A stretch of 64,000 bases of DNA from Acidimicrobiaceae bacterium (lineage in GTDB: Bacteria; Actinomycetota; Acidimicrobiia; Acidimicrobiales; UBA8190): contig PLXQ01000045.1 of the NCBI GenBank assembly GCA_003151475.1, positions 4,183 through 68,182 of the forward strand, read 5' to 3'. Of the stretch, positions 8,048-17,149 are shown one piece after another; the stretch's first letter is position 1; each line of letters opens with the position of its first letter. The notes beneath the pieces were generated by a model. It did no database searches. It saw only the letters and a program-made list of their open reading frames with translations, and had not been told where the DNA came from. The position numbers were made by a program, and so were the translations under genes.

Positions 8048-8384
8048 GGCGCCACGGCCACCGGCGGCCGGATTTCTCACCCGCCGCCTCTTGCCGCTTC
8101 ACGTCGGCCAGCGTCTCGGGCACAACAGCGTCGATGATGTCCTCCGCCTCCTCGAGAATGTGGGCGACGTCAGGACCGCCGGGTCCGGGTTCATCTTCGA
8201 TGGCCGGCTCCACCAGGCTGCCGTGGACCCAGCCCACGTCCGCCAGTCGTCGGTCGTAGGACTGACAGTCATCGGGGCACCGCCACGGCGCCTCTGGCGC
8301 CAGGTCGAGCTCACAGAAGCGGACGACCTCGCCGGTGGCGTAGGTCCGGCTCTGGAAGTGCTTGCATTCCTCGCGCATGGGCAC
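8040..8384 (-). CDS. Small cysteine-containing protein of unknown function
   Basis: About 114 residues. The N-terminal half has four cysteines (EECKHF, RFCELDLAPEAPWRCPDDC) that could bind a metal. The rest is acidic, with a predicted helix (AHILEEAEDIIDAVVPETLADVKR), and ends in a basic GRRWPWRRR. I recognise no named family, although proteins with the LDLAPEAPWRCP signature occur in actinobacteria. The GTG at 8384 is chosen because GGGAGGAC lies about 8 bases upstream; an ATG at 8378 and a GTG at 8414 are alternatives. It follows sufB by 88 bases on the same strand and may be co-transcribed with it. Confidence 0.68.
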   Translation of the reverse strand: MPMREECKHFQSRTYATGEVVRFCELDLAPEAPWRCPDDCQSYDRRLADVGWVHGSLVEPAIEDEPGPGGPDVAHILEEAEDIIDAVVPETLADVKRQEAAGEKSGRRWPWRRR

Positions 8385-8472
8385 GACTGAGTCCTCCCCG
8401 CCTTCGCCCGGCACGTCGCCGGTGCGAGCACGCTCTTGTCCCGCCCGGCCACCGCGGCCGGGCTGTCTCCCG

Positions 8473-9873
8473 TCAGCCGACGGAGCCCTCCATCTGCAGT
8501 TCGATGAGCCGACTCCATTCGACGGCGTACTCCATGGGCAGCGTGCGGGTGATCGGCTCGATGAAACCGTTCACGATCATGCCCATGGCCTGGCTCTCGG
8601 AGAGTCCGCGACTCATCAGGTAGAAGAGTTGGTCGTCGCCCACCTTTGAGACGGTGGCCTCGTGACCGATCTGCGCGTCGCGCTCCTCGACCTCCATGTA
8701 GGGCTTCGTCTCCGACGTCGACTGCTCGTCGAGGATCAGCGCATCACAGCGCACGAAGCTCTTGGCATGCTTGGCTCCCTCGTTCACGTGGACGAGACCC
8801 CGGTACGTCGACAGGCCCCCGTCTTTGGAAATCGACTTCGACACGATGGTCGATGTCGTCTCGGGGGCGGCATGGACCATCTTCGCCCCGGCGTCCTGGT
8901 GTTGTCCGGCACCGGCATATGCCACCGACAGAACCTCGCCCGAAGCCTTCGGGCCCATCAGGTAGACCGAGGGGTATTTCATGGTCAGGCGCGATCCGAT
9001 GTTCCCGTCGATCCACTCGACGCGTGCCTCGGCCTCGGCCCGGGCCCGCTTCGTCACCAGGTTGTAGACGTTGTTGGACCAGTTCTGGATTGTCGTGTAG
9101 GTGATGCGCGAACCGGGCAGGGCGACCAGCTCCACCACAGCCGAGTGCAGTGAGTCGGTCGAATAGACCGGTGCCGAACACCCCTCGACGTAGTGCACCT
9201 GCGAACCCTCGTCGGCGATGATCAGCGTCCGTTCGAATTGACCCATGTTTTCGGCGTTGATCCGGAAGTAGGCCTGCAGCGGCATCTCCACCTGGACGCC
9301 CGGAGGAACATAGATGAACGATCCGCCCGACCACACGGCCGAGTTGAGCGCGGCGAACTTGTTGTCGTTGGGGGGGATGATTGTGCCGAACCAACGACGC
9401 ACCATGTCGGGGTACTCACGAATGGCGGTGTCCATGTCGCAAAACAACACGCCCTGGGCCTCGAGATCGGCCCGGTTGCGGTGGAAAACGACCTCGGACT
9501 CGTACTGGGCGGTGACACCCGAAAGGTACTTCCGCTCCGCTTCGGGGATGCCCAGCTTCTCGTAGGTGTCCTTGATGGCGTCGGGAAGGTCGTCCCACGA
9601 GTTGACCTGCCCCTCGGTGGGCTTGATGTAGTAGTAGATGTTGTCGAAGTCGAGGTCGGGCATGTTGACCGCGAACCACGCCGCCATGGGCTTGGCGAAG
9701 AACCGCTCCAGAGCCTTCAGCCGGAACTTGAGCATCCACTCCGGCTCCTTCTTCATGGCCGACATCTCGCGGACGATCTCCACCGAAAGGCCCTTCTTCG
9801 GCTTGAAGACATAGTCCTCGGCGTCACTCCAACCCAACTTGTACCGGCCGAGATCGAGATCGGTGGTGGTCAT
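8473..9873 (-). CDS. sufB: SufB, Fe-S assembly scaffold subunit
   Basis: A 466-residue SufB, the subunit on which clusters form. Typical blocks are [21 protein letters not shown] near the N-terminus, the long conserved run through [22 protein letters not shown], the beta-helix with [11 protein letters not shown] and [16 protein letters not shown], and the C-terminal [20 protein letters not shown] followed by [10 protein letters not shown]. An AGAGG Shine-Dalgarno lies six bases before the ATG. It belongs functionally with sufD-Rieske-sufC at 4.5-7.1 kb although an opposite-strand gene separates them. A near-palindrome 69 bases upstream may be a control site. Confidence 0.96.
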   Translation of the reverse strand: MTTTDLDLGRYKLGWSDAEDYVFKPKKGLSVEIVREMSAMKKEPEWMLKFRLKALERFFAKPMAAWFAVNMPDLDFDNIYYYIKPTEGQVNSWDDLPDAIKDTYEKLGIPEAERKYLSGVTAQYESEVVFHRNRADLEAQGVLFCDMDTAIREYPDMVRRWFGTIIPPNDNKFAALNSAVWSGGSFIYVPPGVQVEMPLQAYFRINAENMGQFERTLIIADEGSQVHYVEGCSAPVYSTDSLHSAVVELVALPGSRITYTTIQNWSNNVYNLVTKRARAEAEARVEWIDGNIGSRLTMKYPSVYLMGPKASGEVLSVAYAGAGQHQDAGAKMVHAAPETTSTIVSKSISKDGGLSTYRGLVHVNEGAKHAKSFVRCDALILDEQSTSETKPYMEVEERDAQIGHEATVSKVGDDQLFYLMSRGLSESQAMGMIVNGFIEPITRTLPMEYAVEWSRLIELQMEGSVG

Positions 9874-9941
9874 CTGCTACCTCTGACCTTGGGACGGCGG
9901 CCGCATCTGCGGTCACTCCCACGGTCGATCGGGGATTTCTC

Positions 9942-9953
9942 CTACCTAGATAG
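9942..9953. promoter_or_regulatory. Near-palindrome upstream of sufB
   Basis: CTACCTAGATAG is symmetrical at 10 of 12 positions and lies in the 142-base gap between sufB and the divergent oligopeptidase gene. Read on the minus strand, TACTAT overlapping its edge could be a -10 box for sufB. Fe-S operons are usually controlled by Rrf2- or SufR-type repressors, so an operator here is plausible but unproven. Confidence 0.35.
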
Positions 9954-10015
9954 TAACAACGGGGGGGACCAGGGTGGGCCGCCCAAAAGGCCGTTCGCTG
10001 TGGGACCCTTCTCCC

Positions 10016-12229
10016 ATGGTCTCATCCTCCCCCGCCGAACCCCCCCACGGCCCGCCCCCGGCGCCTGAGGGCCCCCCAGGCGCCGTCGAGACCCCCCCCG
10101 TGGCCCCCCGTCGCCCCGCCGTTCTCGAGACCCATGGGGACCACAGGGTGGACGACTGGCTGTGGCTGCGCGACCGGGACGACCCCGAGGTTCTCGCCCT
10201 GCTTCAGGCCGAGAACGCCTATACGGCCACCACTACGGCCCATCTGGCCGGCTTCCATGAGCACCTCTTCGGGGAGATCAGGTCTCGCATCGTCGAGACT
10301 GACCTGTCGGTCCCGGTCAAGAAGGACGACTGGTGGTACTACACCCGCACCGTCGAAGGACGCGACTACGCCATCCACTGCCGACTTCCCGTCCACGGCG
10401 AGGGTCGCGATCCGGGCACTCCCCCCGGCACCGATGCATCGGCGACGAGCTTCGACCTCGGCACCTGGTCCGACGAGCAGGTCCTGCTGGACGAGAACAC
10501 GCTGGCCGGCGAGCACGCCTATCTGGACGTGGCCAACCTTTCGGTCAGTCCCGGTCATACCCGGCTGGCCTATGCCGTGGACACCACCGGCGACGAGAGG
10601 TTCACCCTGCGCGTCCGTGATCTGGACTCGGGAGAGGACCTTCCAGGAGAGATCGAGGGCACTTCGTACGGCGTGGCCTGGGCCAACGACAACGACACCA
10701 TCTTCTTCACCCGCCCCGACGCAGCCAACCGCACGTACCAACTCTGGCGCCATCGGCTGGCAACGCCCTTCATGGACGATGACGTCCTCGTCCATGAAGA
10801 GGCCGACGAACGATTCCACCTGGGAGTGGACCGGACCAAGGACGGCGCTTTCATCGTCCTCGAACTGCACTCGAAGGTCACGGCCGAGGTTCACGTCATC
10901 GACGCCGACGAGCCCCGGTCGGACCCCCGGGTGGTGGAATCGCGCCGGCAAGGAATCGAATACCAGGTCGAACACCACGGAGACTCCTTTCTCCTTCTCA
11001 CCAACGACTCCGCCGAGAACTTCCGGCTGGTGGCCACCCCGGCGGCCAATCCCGGGCGGGCCCGCTGGAGCGAGGTCATCGCCCACCGCGACGACGTCCG
11101 GCTCGAGGGCGTCGATGTCTTTGCCCGTCATCTCGTCAGCTATGAGCGGCTCGACGGCAACCCGCGCGTCCGCGTCATTGCCGTCCCCAGTCCCGAGGAC
11201 GGCCCCGTCTTCGAACGGCCTCTGCCCGCCGGTACCTACATTCCCATCGCCGAGACCCCGTCGGCATCATGGGGAGGACCCAATCCCGACTTCGCCGGCA
11301 CCGTCTTGCGTTACGACTACTCCTCGCTCATCACCCCCCGGACGATCTACGACCTCGATATGGACAGCGGCCACAGCGTCCTGCGCAAACAGCAGCCGGT
11401 CCTCGGTGGGTACGACCCCGACGCCTACGCCACCGAACGCCTGTGGGCCACCGCACCCGACGGCACCCGGGTTCCCATGTCGGTCGTCCACCGCCGCGAC
11501 ACTGCGCTCGACGGCACGGCGCCGTGTCTGCTCTACGGCTACGGCGCCTACGAGCACAGCATCGACCCCGTGTTCTCCGCCTTCCGTCTCAGCCTTCTCG
11601 AACGCGGCTTCGTCTTCGCCATCGCCCATGTCCGCGGCGGCGGCGAACTCGGCCGGAGGTGGTACGAGGATGGCAAGCTTCTGGCCAAGCCCCATACGTT
11701 CACCGACTTCGTGGCCTGCGCCCAGCATCTGGTCGATGGGCGCTGGACCAGTCCCGAACGACTGGTGGCCCGAGGTGGCTCGGCCGGTGGCCTCCTCATC
11801 GGCGCCGTCGCCAACCTCGCTCCCCAGGCCTTCCGGGCCATGGTGGCCGAAGTGCCGTTCGTCGACTGCCTCACCACCATGCTCGACGACACCCTCCCTC
11901 TCACCATCATCGAGTGGGAGGAGTGGGGCAACCCCGGCGCCGATCCCGAGATCTACGCCGTCATGAAGTCGTACAGCCCTTACGACAATGTCCGCGCCGT
12001 CCACTATCCGTCCATGTTGGTAACCGCAGGATTGGAAGATCCCCGTGTCGGCTACTGGGAGCCGACGAAGTGGGTGCAGAGACTCCGCGCCGCCGATCCC
12101 GCCGCCAGCGTGCGGTTCAAGGTGGAGTTGACCGCCGGTCACGCCGGTCCCTCGGGGCGCTACGACGCCTGGCGCGACGAGGCCTTCGTCCTGGCCTTCA
12201 TCCTCGACGCCGTCGGCCTGGCTACTTGA
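10016..12229 (+). CDS. S9 family oligopeptidase B-like serine peptidase
   Basis: About 737 residues, close to oligopeptidase B and prolyl oligopeptidase. A seven-bladed beta-propeller N-terminal domain (from DDWLWLRD) limits access to short peptides. It is followed by an alpha/beta-hydrolase domain. The catalytic serine is in RGGSAGG, the acid in TAGLEDPRVGYWEP and the histidine in TAGHAGPSGRYD. The block VAEVPFVDCLTTMLD and EWEEWGNP is typical of oligopeptidase B. The first 40 residues are Pro/Ala-rich and disordered. There is no signal peptide, so it is probably cytoplasmic. The ATG at 10016 is chosen; an in-frame GTG at 9974 is possible. Confidence 0.92.
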   Translation: MVSSSPAEPPHGPPPAPEGPPGAVETPPVAPRRPAVLETHGDHRVDDWLWLRDRDDPEVLALLQAENAYTATTTAHLAGFHEHLFGEIRSRIVETDLSVPVKKDDWWYYTRTVEGRDYAIHCRLPVHGEGRDPGTPPGTDASATSFDLGTWSDEQVLLDENTLAGEHAYLDVANLSVSPGHTRLAYAVDTTGDERFTLRVRDLDSGEDLPGEIEGTSYGVAWANDNDTIFFTRPDAANRTYQLWRHRLATPFMDDDVLVHEEADERFHLGVDRTKDGAFIVLELHSKVTAEVHVIDADEPRSDPRVVESRRQGIEYQVEHHGDSFLLLTNDSAENFRLVATPAANPGRARWSEVIAHRDDVRLEGVDVFARHLVSYERLDGNPRVRVIAVPSPEDGPVFERPLPAGTYIPIAETPSASWGGPNPDFAGTVLRYDYSSLITPRTIYDLDMDSGHSVLRKQQPVLGGYDPDAYATERLWATAPDGTRVPMSVVHRRDTALDGTAPCLLYGYGAYEHSIDPVFSAFRLSLLERGFVFAIAHVRGGGELGRRWYEDGKLLAKPHTFTDFVACAQHLVDGRWTSPERLVARGGSAGGLLIGAVANLAPQAFRAMVAEVPFVDCLTTMLDDTLPLTIIEWEEWGNPGADPEIYAVMKSYSPYDNVRAVHYPSMLVTAGLEDPRVGYWEPTKWVQRLRAADPAASVRFKVELTAGHAGPSGRYDAWRDEAFVLAFILDAVGLAT

Positions 12230-12235
12230 CGGGGC

Positions 12236-13315
12236 TCAGGTCGCTCCGAAGCGCATGTCGAACGGCGACCGGAACCCCGTCGGCAGAACCACCGGCTCAC
12301 CGTTCAAGGTGACGTTCACGTCGTTGGCCGCTCCCAGACGCAGGACCAGGCTCCCGGTGGCGGCGATGGCCCGGCTCTGGCCTGTCTGGAGGGTTCCCGT
12401 CCACAGCACCGCTCCCGTCGACGCCTCAGTGGCGTCCACCCAACACAGACCGGTGGCGGCGAGATTGACCGTGTAGCTGGTCGACGGCGCTATGTAAGCC
12501 GCTGTGTTGGCCGTGGAGCTCGTCGCCTGCACCTGCGCGGGAACGGTGGACGTCGTTTGATGGTGGCTCACCTGACCAGAGCTCTTCGTGCGCGGGGTGG
12601 TTCCGTGCGCTTGCGGAGTGACTTGGTGAGACGGGGCCAACGCCACGGCCACGCCCACCACGAGACCGAGAACGACGACGGCGGCGGCCACCGGCACCAC
12701 GCGCCCGAGTCTGCCGCTGCGGGCCCGACTCCGCCGGTCCATTCGGCCCAGCCCGTGCAGGCCCTTCGCCGGCGTGAGGGGCGAGATACGAGGTGACCCC
12801 TCGGTGCGATCTCGCGATCCTGCTTCGTCGACGAACACCAACTCCTGGCGCACGACGCCGCTGGCCGACGACGACGCCCGGACGGGACCCGAACGGGCAT
12901 CCCGTGACCGCGCCGGAGCCTGGCCTACTGCTGCCGCCGGGCGCGCCGTTGCCGGTGGGCGCGCCGTTGCCGGGCGCGCTGCTGCCGGGCGCGCTGCTGC
13001 CGGGCGCGCTGCTGCAGCCGGGCGCGCTGCGGTGGCACGCTCCGGGGCGGGTGGCACGGGCGCGGTTGGCGCCGGCCCACTCGGAATCTGGCCCCCGCGG
13101 GTCTTCGGCGTCCGCGGCCCGGCGTCGGGGCCGGTGGCGCCGTCACGGGCAGGACCGGGCCGGCGATCGGCCATCGAACGAAGGGTGTCCAGGGTCTGCT
13201 GGTGACTCTGGATGGAGTGCCTCTCATCGGCGGGCCGCCGCCAGGTCACCCGGGCGATGACGGCACCGATCACGGCGATCGCAGCGACCACGAGGATGGC
13301 GGTCATCCCCACCAT
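12236..13315 (-). CDS. Two-helix membrane protein with RodZ-C-terminal (DUF4115)-like domain
   Basis: A 359-residue protein with an N-terminal membrane helix (MTAILVVAAIAVIGAVIARV) and a long cytoplasmic Pro/Ala/Arg-rich linker with repeated ARPAA units. A second membrane helix (VVPVAAAVVVLGLVVGVAVAL), a Ser/Thr-rich spacer and a C-terminal domain follow. The latter (LCWVDATEASTGAVLWTGTL, then GSLVLRLGAANDVNVTLNG) resembles the DUF4115 domain of the cell-shape protein RodZ. No RodZ-type helix-turn-helix is present at the N-terminus, so it is not a standard RodZ. A link to the cell envelope is inferred. It ends seven bases from the convergent oligopeptidase gene. Confidence 0.72.
   Translation of the reverse strand: MVGMTAILVVAAIAVIGAVIARVTWRRPADERHSIQSHQQTLDTLRSMADRRPGPARDGATGPDAGPRTPKTRGGQIPSGPAPTAPVPPAPERATAARPAAAARPAAARPAAARPATARPPATARPAAAVGQAPARSRDARSGPVRASSSASGVVRQELVFVDEAGSRDRTEGSPRISPLTPAKGLHGLGRMDRRSRARSGRLGRVVPVAAAVVVLGLVVGVAVALAPSHQVTPQAHGTTPRTKSSGQVSHHQTTSTVPAQVQATSSTANTAAYIAPSTSYTVNLAATGLCWVDATEASTGAVLWTGTLQTGQSRAIAATGSLVLRLGAANDVNVTLNGEPVVLPTGFRSPFDMRFGAT
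12969..13013. repeat. 15-bp tandem repeat inside the DUF4115-like gene
   Basis: Three identical copies of GCCGGGCGCGCTGCT with partial, diverged copies on either side. On the minus strand it encodes the repeated ARPAA linker. In-frame copy-number change would lengthen or shorten the linker without breaking the gene. Confidence 0.85.
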
Positions 13316-13385
13316 TCAAGTCAAAGCGAGGACCGATGGGTATCGCGGGCCGGCAGAGAGCTCCGAACAAGCGGCCCGGCGCTGG

Positions 13386-14636
13386 TCAGAAGGCCGGCGT
13401 TGCCGGAAAGGCGTAGTCCGTCGGTGCCGGTCGCGGAGGCGACCGCCGACCGAGGGCCGCCTCGATGCCCGGGGCCAGTCGCCGTGCTTTGGTCGCCTCG
13501 CCCTCTTCCACCCGGTCCTGGAACTCCGGCATCACCTCCCGGGCGAAGAGCTCGAGCGACTCACAGACGTCCTCATGGCGGTTACGACCGGCCTGACTGA
13601 CGAAGATCAGCTGGTCGACTCCGGCCTCCTCGTAGGTCCTCACCAATTCCCGGATCTGATCAGGAGTGCCCACCGCCCCCCGCAGGGATCCGAGTCCCTG
13701 CTCCATCAGCTGGGCCCCAAGAGGCTGTCCGGTGCGGGCCGCGATCGACCGGCTGAAACCGAACCGGTCGCGGTTTTCCTGGAATTCCTCCCAGACATTG
13801 GTGAGCCCCGGCTTGTGCTTGCCGAAGACGTAGTAGTGGGCCAGGGAGTAACCGAAGAAGTGGCTACCGTCGATGCCCCGGTCGATGGCGGTGGCCTCGT
13901 CCTCATGGCACATCATGGGCAGCACGCAAGCCAGGTTGGCGTTGACACTGAACCCGCCGGGTACGCACTCCGACGACGAGATTGTGGCGTAGTAGTCGTC
14001 AACCCAGTGCTTCGCCTCCGCCGCTTCGATGAACGAGAAGGTCAGCGCGCCGATGCCTTTCGTCGCCGCCAGGTGGATCGACTCGCGGCGACTGCAAGCG
14101 ACCCACAGTGGCGGGTGGGGCCGTTGGCGCGTCTTGGGCACGAGATTGCGCGGAGGCATATGGACGAAGTCGCCGTCGTAGCCGGCGAAGGGCTCCTCGA
14201 CGAGCAGCCGGGTGATGACATCGAGCGCTTCGTGCCACTGGGCCCTCTTCGTGGCCCGCTCCACCCCGAAGCCGCCCAGCTCCGCTTCGGAGCTCGATTC
14301 TCCTGTGCCGAACTCCACCCGGCCATCGGATACCAGGTCGAGTGTGGCGATCCGCTCCGCCGTCCGCGCCGGATGATTGAAGCCGACCGGTAGCTGCACG
14401 ATCCCGTGACCGAGCCGGATACGACTCGTCCGTTGGCTGGCGGCGGCCAGGAACACTTCGGGCGCCGACGAGTGCGAATACTCCTCGAGGAAATGGTGCT
14501 CCACAGCCCAGACGACGTCGAAACCCAGGGAGTCGGCCAATTCGACCTGATCGAGCGCATTTTTGAGCAGGGTGTGCTCATCGTCGGGGCCCCAGGGCCG
14601 CGGCAATTGGTGTTCGTAGAAAATCCCGAAGCGCAC
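13386..14636 (-). CDS. LLM-class flavin-dependent monooxygenase
   Basis: A 416-residue bacterial-luciferase-family protein, a TIM barrel that uses reduced FMN or F420. It begins MRFGIFYEHQLPRPWG and has VVWAVEHHFLEEYS, GHGIVQLPVGFNHPARTAERIATLD and GRVEFGTGESSS, the normal core of the family. The C-terminal tail (EEGEATKARRLAPGIEAALG) is characteristic of one actinobacterial branch. The substrate is unknown. It is a different gene from the LLM remnant at 4335-4517. It shares the strand with the HTH regulator just upstream (12-base gap), and a flavin reductase lies 1.1 kb upstream that could supply reduced flavin. Confidence 0.9.
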   Translation of the reverse strand: MRFGIFYEHQLPRPWGPDDEHTLLKNALDQVELADSLGFDVVWAVEHHFLEEYSHSSAPEVFLAAASQRTSRIRLGHGIVQLPVGFNHPARTAERIATLDLVSDGRVEFGTGESSSEAELGGFGVERATKRAQWHEALDVITRLLVEEPFAGYDGDFVHMPPRNLVPKTRQRPHPPLWVACSRRESIHLAATKGIGALTFSFIEAAEAKHWVDDYYATISSSECVPGGFSVNANLACVLPMMCHEDEATAIDRGIDGSHFFGYSLAHYYVFGKHKPGLTNVWEEFQENRDRFGFSRSIAARTGQPLGAQLMEQGLGSLRGAVGTPDQIRELVRTYEEAGVDQLIFVSQAGRNRHEDVCESLELFAREVMPEFQDRVEEGEATKARRLAPGIEAALGRRSPPRPAPTDYAFPATPAF

Positions 14637-14648
14637 CGGGAGGGTCCT

Positions 14649-15056
14649 CTACCGATCCTCGTGCTCGAGCATTGCGTCGATGAGTCGCTCGATCAGGATC
14701 CGGTCCCTGTCCGACAGCCGCCTCAGCTTGATCGACAGCAGGGAACCGTCGTCATCGCCTTTCGGTGCATCGGCGGGGCCAAGGCTCCGCCGTCCTGCCT
14801 TCGCCCTTCCCACCCGGGCGAGGACATCCTCCACCGGCAACTCGAGAGCAGCTGCCACCCGCTCCAAGACATCCTGACTGGGGTTCGGAAGCAACCTGAT
14901 TCCGCCGATGGCCTCCTTGCGGCCGGTCTCGAGATCGCGCCACAACGCCTCGGAGATCTTCGCCTTTCGTGCCGCGTCACGCCGACGGAGCCCGCGCTCC
15001 TCACGCTGTTCGACCAGCCACCGTCCGAACTCGACCCATTGACGCGACTCGTCCAT
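14649..15056 (-). CDS. XRE-family helix-turn-helix regulator
   Basis: About 135 residues. The N-terminal half is a five-helix XRE DNA-binding domain: FGRWLVEQREERGLRRRDAA as helices 1-2, then KISEALWRDLETGRK for recognition helix and turn, and NPSQDVLERVAAALELPVED. The C-terminal part (LLSIKLRRLSDRDRILIERL) is a helical tail also seen in actinobacterial members. The ATG at 15056 is preferred because the MDESRQWVEFGRWL start fits the domain; a GTG at 15131 would add 25 unlikely residues. It is probably co-transcribed with the LLM monooxygenase and may regulate it. Confidence 0.8.
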   Translation of the reverse strand: MDESRQWVEFGRWLVEQREERGLRRRDAARKAKISEALWRDLETGRKEAIGGIRLLPNPSQDVLERVAAALELPVEDVLARVGRAKAGRRSLGPADAPKGDDDGSLLSIKLRRLSDRDRILIERLIDAMLEHEDR

Positions 15057-15140
15057 CTGGCCAGCGTGCCGGTTCCCGCTACCCGAGTCCAGCCGGGGGC
15101 TGCCACCGGGTGATGACCGTTCCACATCCACCCCGCCGGC

Positions 15141-15692
15141 TCAGGTCCGCAAGCCGTAGTGCGGAAGCAGCCCGGCTTTCAGCTCCACGCGGCGCGGATT
15201 GTCCTGGTCGCGGGCCGATAGCACCGGGTCGGTCACCCCCCAGACGGCGGCGATATCCGGATCGTCCCACGCCACCCCGAGCTCGTCGGCCGGGTTGTAG
15301 TAACTGTCGACCAGGTACCACATGAGCAGATCGCTGTGAGAGGCGAACCCGTGGGCCACACCGGGCGGGATGAACACCCCGCGATCGACGTCGCCGTCAA
15401 GGTCGATCGCCAAAGTGGCCCCGTCGGTGGGCGAGCCCACCCGTAGGTCGTGGAGGATCACCCGGGCCTGACCGCGCAGCACATACCAGTAGTCGGCCTG
15501 GTGCAAGTGGTAGTGCAGGCCGACGATCGCTCCCGCCTGTTTCTCCGTCCGGTTGCCCTGAATCATCTCCCGACCGAGGCCGAACCATGAACGTCGGTAG
15601 GTCTCGACGAAGCGTCCGCGCTCGTCTCCATGCGAATCGGGCTCGACCACGACGACGTCGGTGATCATCTCGGAAGGCTTGATCTCGGGCAC
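15141..15692 (-). CDS. dTDP-4-dehydrorhamnose 3,5-epimerase-like cupin
   Basis: A 183-residue RmlC-family protein. Conserved pieces are GDERGRFVETYRR, GLHYHLHQADYWYVLRGQARV, FIPPGVAHGF and YYNPADELGVAWDDPDI. RmlC inverts C3 and C5 of dTDP-4-keto-6-deoxyglucose during rhamnose synthesis. The base histidine is present in GLHYH, but the segment that normally carries the RmlC lysine (QGKLVRV) reads QADYWYV. It may therefore be a single-carbon epimerase or act on another nucleotide sugar. No rmlA, B or D is nearby. The start is a GTG; a -10 box lies 8 bases upstream. Confidence 0.78.
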   Translation of the reverse strand: MPEIKPSEMITDVVVVEPDSHGDERGRFVETYRRSWFGLGREMIQGNRTEKQAGAIVGLHYHLHQADYWYVLRGQARVILHDLRVGSPTDGATLAIDLDGDVDRGVFIPPGVAHGFASHSDLLMWYLVDSYYNPADELGVAWDDPDIAAVWGVTDPVLSARDQDNPRRVELKAGLLPHYGLRT

Positions 15693-15700
15693 GGCACCAC

Positions 15701-15706
15701 AGGCTA
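15701..15706 (-). promoter_or_regulatory. -10 box of a likely leaderless promoter (RmlC-like gene)
   Basis: On the minus strand TAGCCT is followed by eight bases and then the GTG start of the RmlC-like gene, the same arrangement as several other genes here. Confidence 0.4.
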
Positions 15707-15776
15707 CAGCGTCGCCCTCCTCGGGATTCGCCCGGTCAACGCAACCACGATCCGCCGCGCATCACGCCGTCGACCC

Positions 15777-16301
15777 TCAGGACTCGAATCGACCGAAGCC
15801 TCCCCGGTAGTACACGAGGGGGCGGCCCCGGTTGACTCCCATGTCGTTGACACGGCCGATCACCAGTTCATGGTCACCGGCATCGTGGGTGACGACCAGG
15901 CCACATTCCAACCAGGCGAGCACGCCCTCGAGCAAGGGCGCGCCATTTCCTGCGATCCGCCAGCCCACCCCAGCGAATTTGTCCCCACCGGAGACAGCGA
16001 AGTCGCGGCAAAGCGCTTCTTGGTCCTCGGCCAGCACGTTCACGCAGAAGGATCCGGCCTCGGCGATGCGTGGCCAACTGGTGGAGTTCTTCCCCGGTGC
16101 CAGCGCCACGAGCGGTGGGTCCAATGACAACGAGGCGAAGGCCTGGCACGTGAATCCGACGGGACCATCGTCCTCCATGGCTGTGATGACGGTCACGCCG
16201 GTGGCGAAATGACCCATGACCTCGCGGAAGCGGCCGGTGTCGAAGGGATGCCTCTCGGCCTCGTGCTGATCCTGTTGATCGACCTCGTCCATGGACGTCA
16301 T
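15777..16301 (-). CDS. Flavin reductase domain protein
   Basis: A 174-residue flavin reductase of the HpaC/HsaB type, which uses NAD(P)H to make reduced flavin for a partner monooxygenase. Features are FREVMGHFATGVTVITAM, the flavin-binding GFTCQAFASLSLDPPLVALAPGKNSTSWP, CVNVLAEDQEALCRDFA and the late GRVND with HELVIG. The ATG overlaps the stop of the MBL-fold gene by four bases (ATGA), so the two are translated together. The LLM monooxygenase at 13.4-14.6 kb on the same strand is a possible recipient. Confidence 0.86.
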   Translation of the reverse strand: MTSMDEVDQQDQHEAERHPFDTGRFREVMGHFATGVTVITAMEDDGPVGFTCQAFASLSLDPPLVALAPGKNSTSWPRIAEAGSFCVNVLAEDQEALCRDFAVSGGDKFAGVGWRIAGNGAPLLEGVLAWLECGLVVTHDAGDHELVIGRVNDMGVNRGRPLVYYRGGFGRFES

Positions 16302-17149
16302 GGATGGCCGAGTTCAATCGATGATCCCTCAGCCGCCGCCGAGACCGCCTCGAGTCGCGACGCCCCGGGGGCGCTCAATGCAGTGTCGACGAGGCGGTCG
16401 AGGATCTCGTCGGTGTGGTCGGGATCATGGTGAAACAGTGACAAGCGCCGGGCACCAGCCTCGGCCGCCACGTGGACCGCGTACCCAATGGTCGAGTGGC
16501 CCCAGGTGGCCTTCTCCACGAACTCCTCGTCTGTGTACTGCGCGTCGTGGATCAGCAGATCGGCGCCGTCGGACAACTCGAGCACGCTGGCCGCCACGGT
16601 CTGGCGGTTGGCGGGGGTCTGATGATCGCTTACGAAGGCCACACTGGCACCGTCAGCCTCGATCCGGAAACCCAGGGTCGTCCCCACGTGCGGGACCCGG
16701 CGCACCCGGATTTTGGCCGACCCGATGGCGAAGTCGTCTTCCTCGACCTCGTGGAAATCGATCGAACTGTGGAGCTCATTCACCTGCACCGGGAAGAACG
16801 GCGGGATGACCACCCGGTCGATCACGTCGTGAAGGGTGCCTCCGACCTGCGGCGGCCCGTACACCTCCATGCGGGTGCCGAAGCCGAGCAAAGGGGTGCA
16901 AAACGGCAATCCGATGATGTGATCCCAGTGCAGATGGGTGAGCAGCGCCGTCATTTCGATCGGCTCATCGGTGCCGTAACGGGCCTCGACCTCTCGACCG
17001 AATGGCCGCAGGCCTGTCCCGAGGTCGAGCACGATCGGCTGCTCATCACCAACGGTGATGGCCACGCACGACGTGTTTCCCCCGTAACGGAGGTATCCGG
17101 CCCCCGAACAGGGGCACGATCCCCGCACGCCGAAGAATGTGACTCGCAG
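16298..17149 (-). CDS. MBL-fold metallo-hydrolase with a probable CTG start
   Basis: A metallo-beta-lactamase-fold hydrolase of about 283 residues. The metal motif is THLHWDHIIG, with further ligands in SDHQTP and HDAQYTDEEF and a final GHSTIGYAVHVA. The family's first strand normally reads RVTFFGVRGSCPCSG. That strand is encoded here upstream of the first standard start codon (GTG at 17128) and can only be translated from a CTG at 17149. AGGGGG sits seven bases upstream of that CTG, and no ATG, GTG or TTG is available in frame upstream. The substrate is unknown; relatives include cyclic-nucleotide and RNA-processing hydrolases. Confidence 0.84.
   Translation of the reverse strand: MRVTFFGVRGSCPCSGAGYLRYGGNTSCVAITVGDEQPIVLDLGTGLRPFGREVEARYGTDEPIEMTALLTHLHWDHIIGLPFCTPLLGFGTRMEVYGPPQVGGTLHDVIDRVVIPPFFPVQVNELHSSIDFHEVEEDDFAIGSAKIRVRRVPHVGTTLGFRIEADGASVAFVSDHQTPANRQTVAASVLELSDGADLLIHDAQYTDEEFVEKATWGHSTIGYAVHVAAEAGARRLSLFHHDPDHTDEILDRLVDTALSAPGASRLEAVSAAAEGSSIELGHP

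Noticed and set aside
12960-13030. Short direct repeats resembling a CRISPR array
   Set aside because: Repeats are 15 bp, contiguous without spacers, and lie in frame within a coding sequence.
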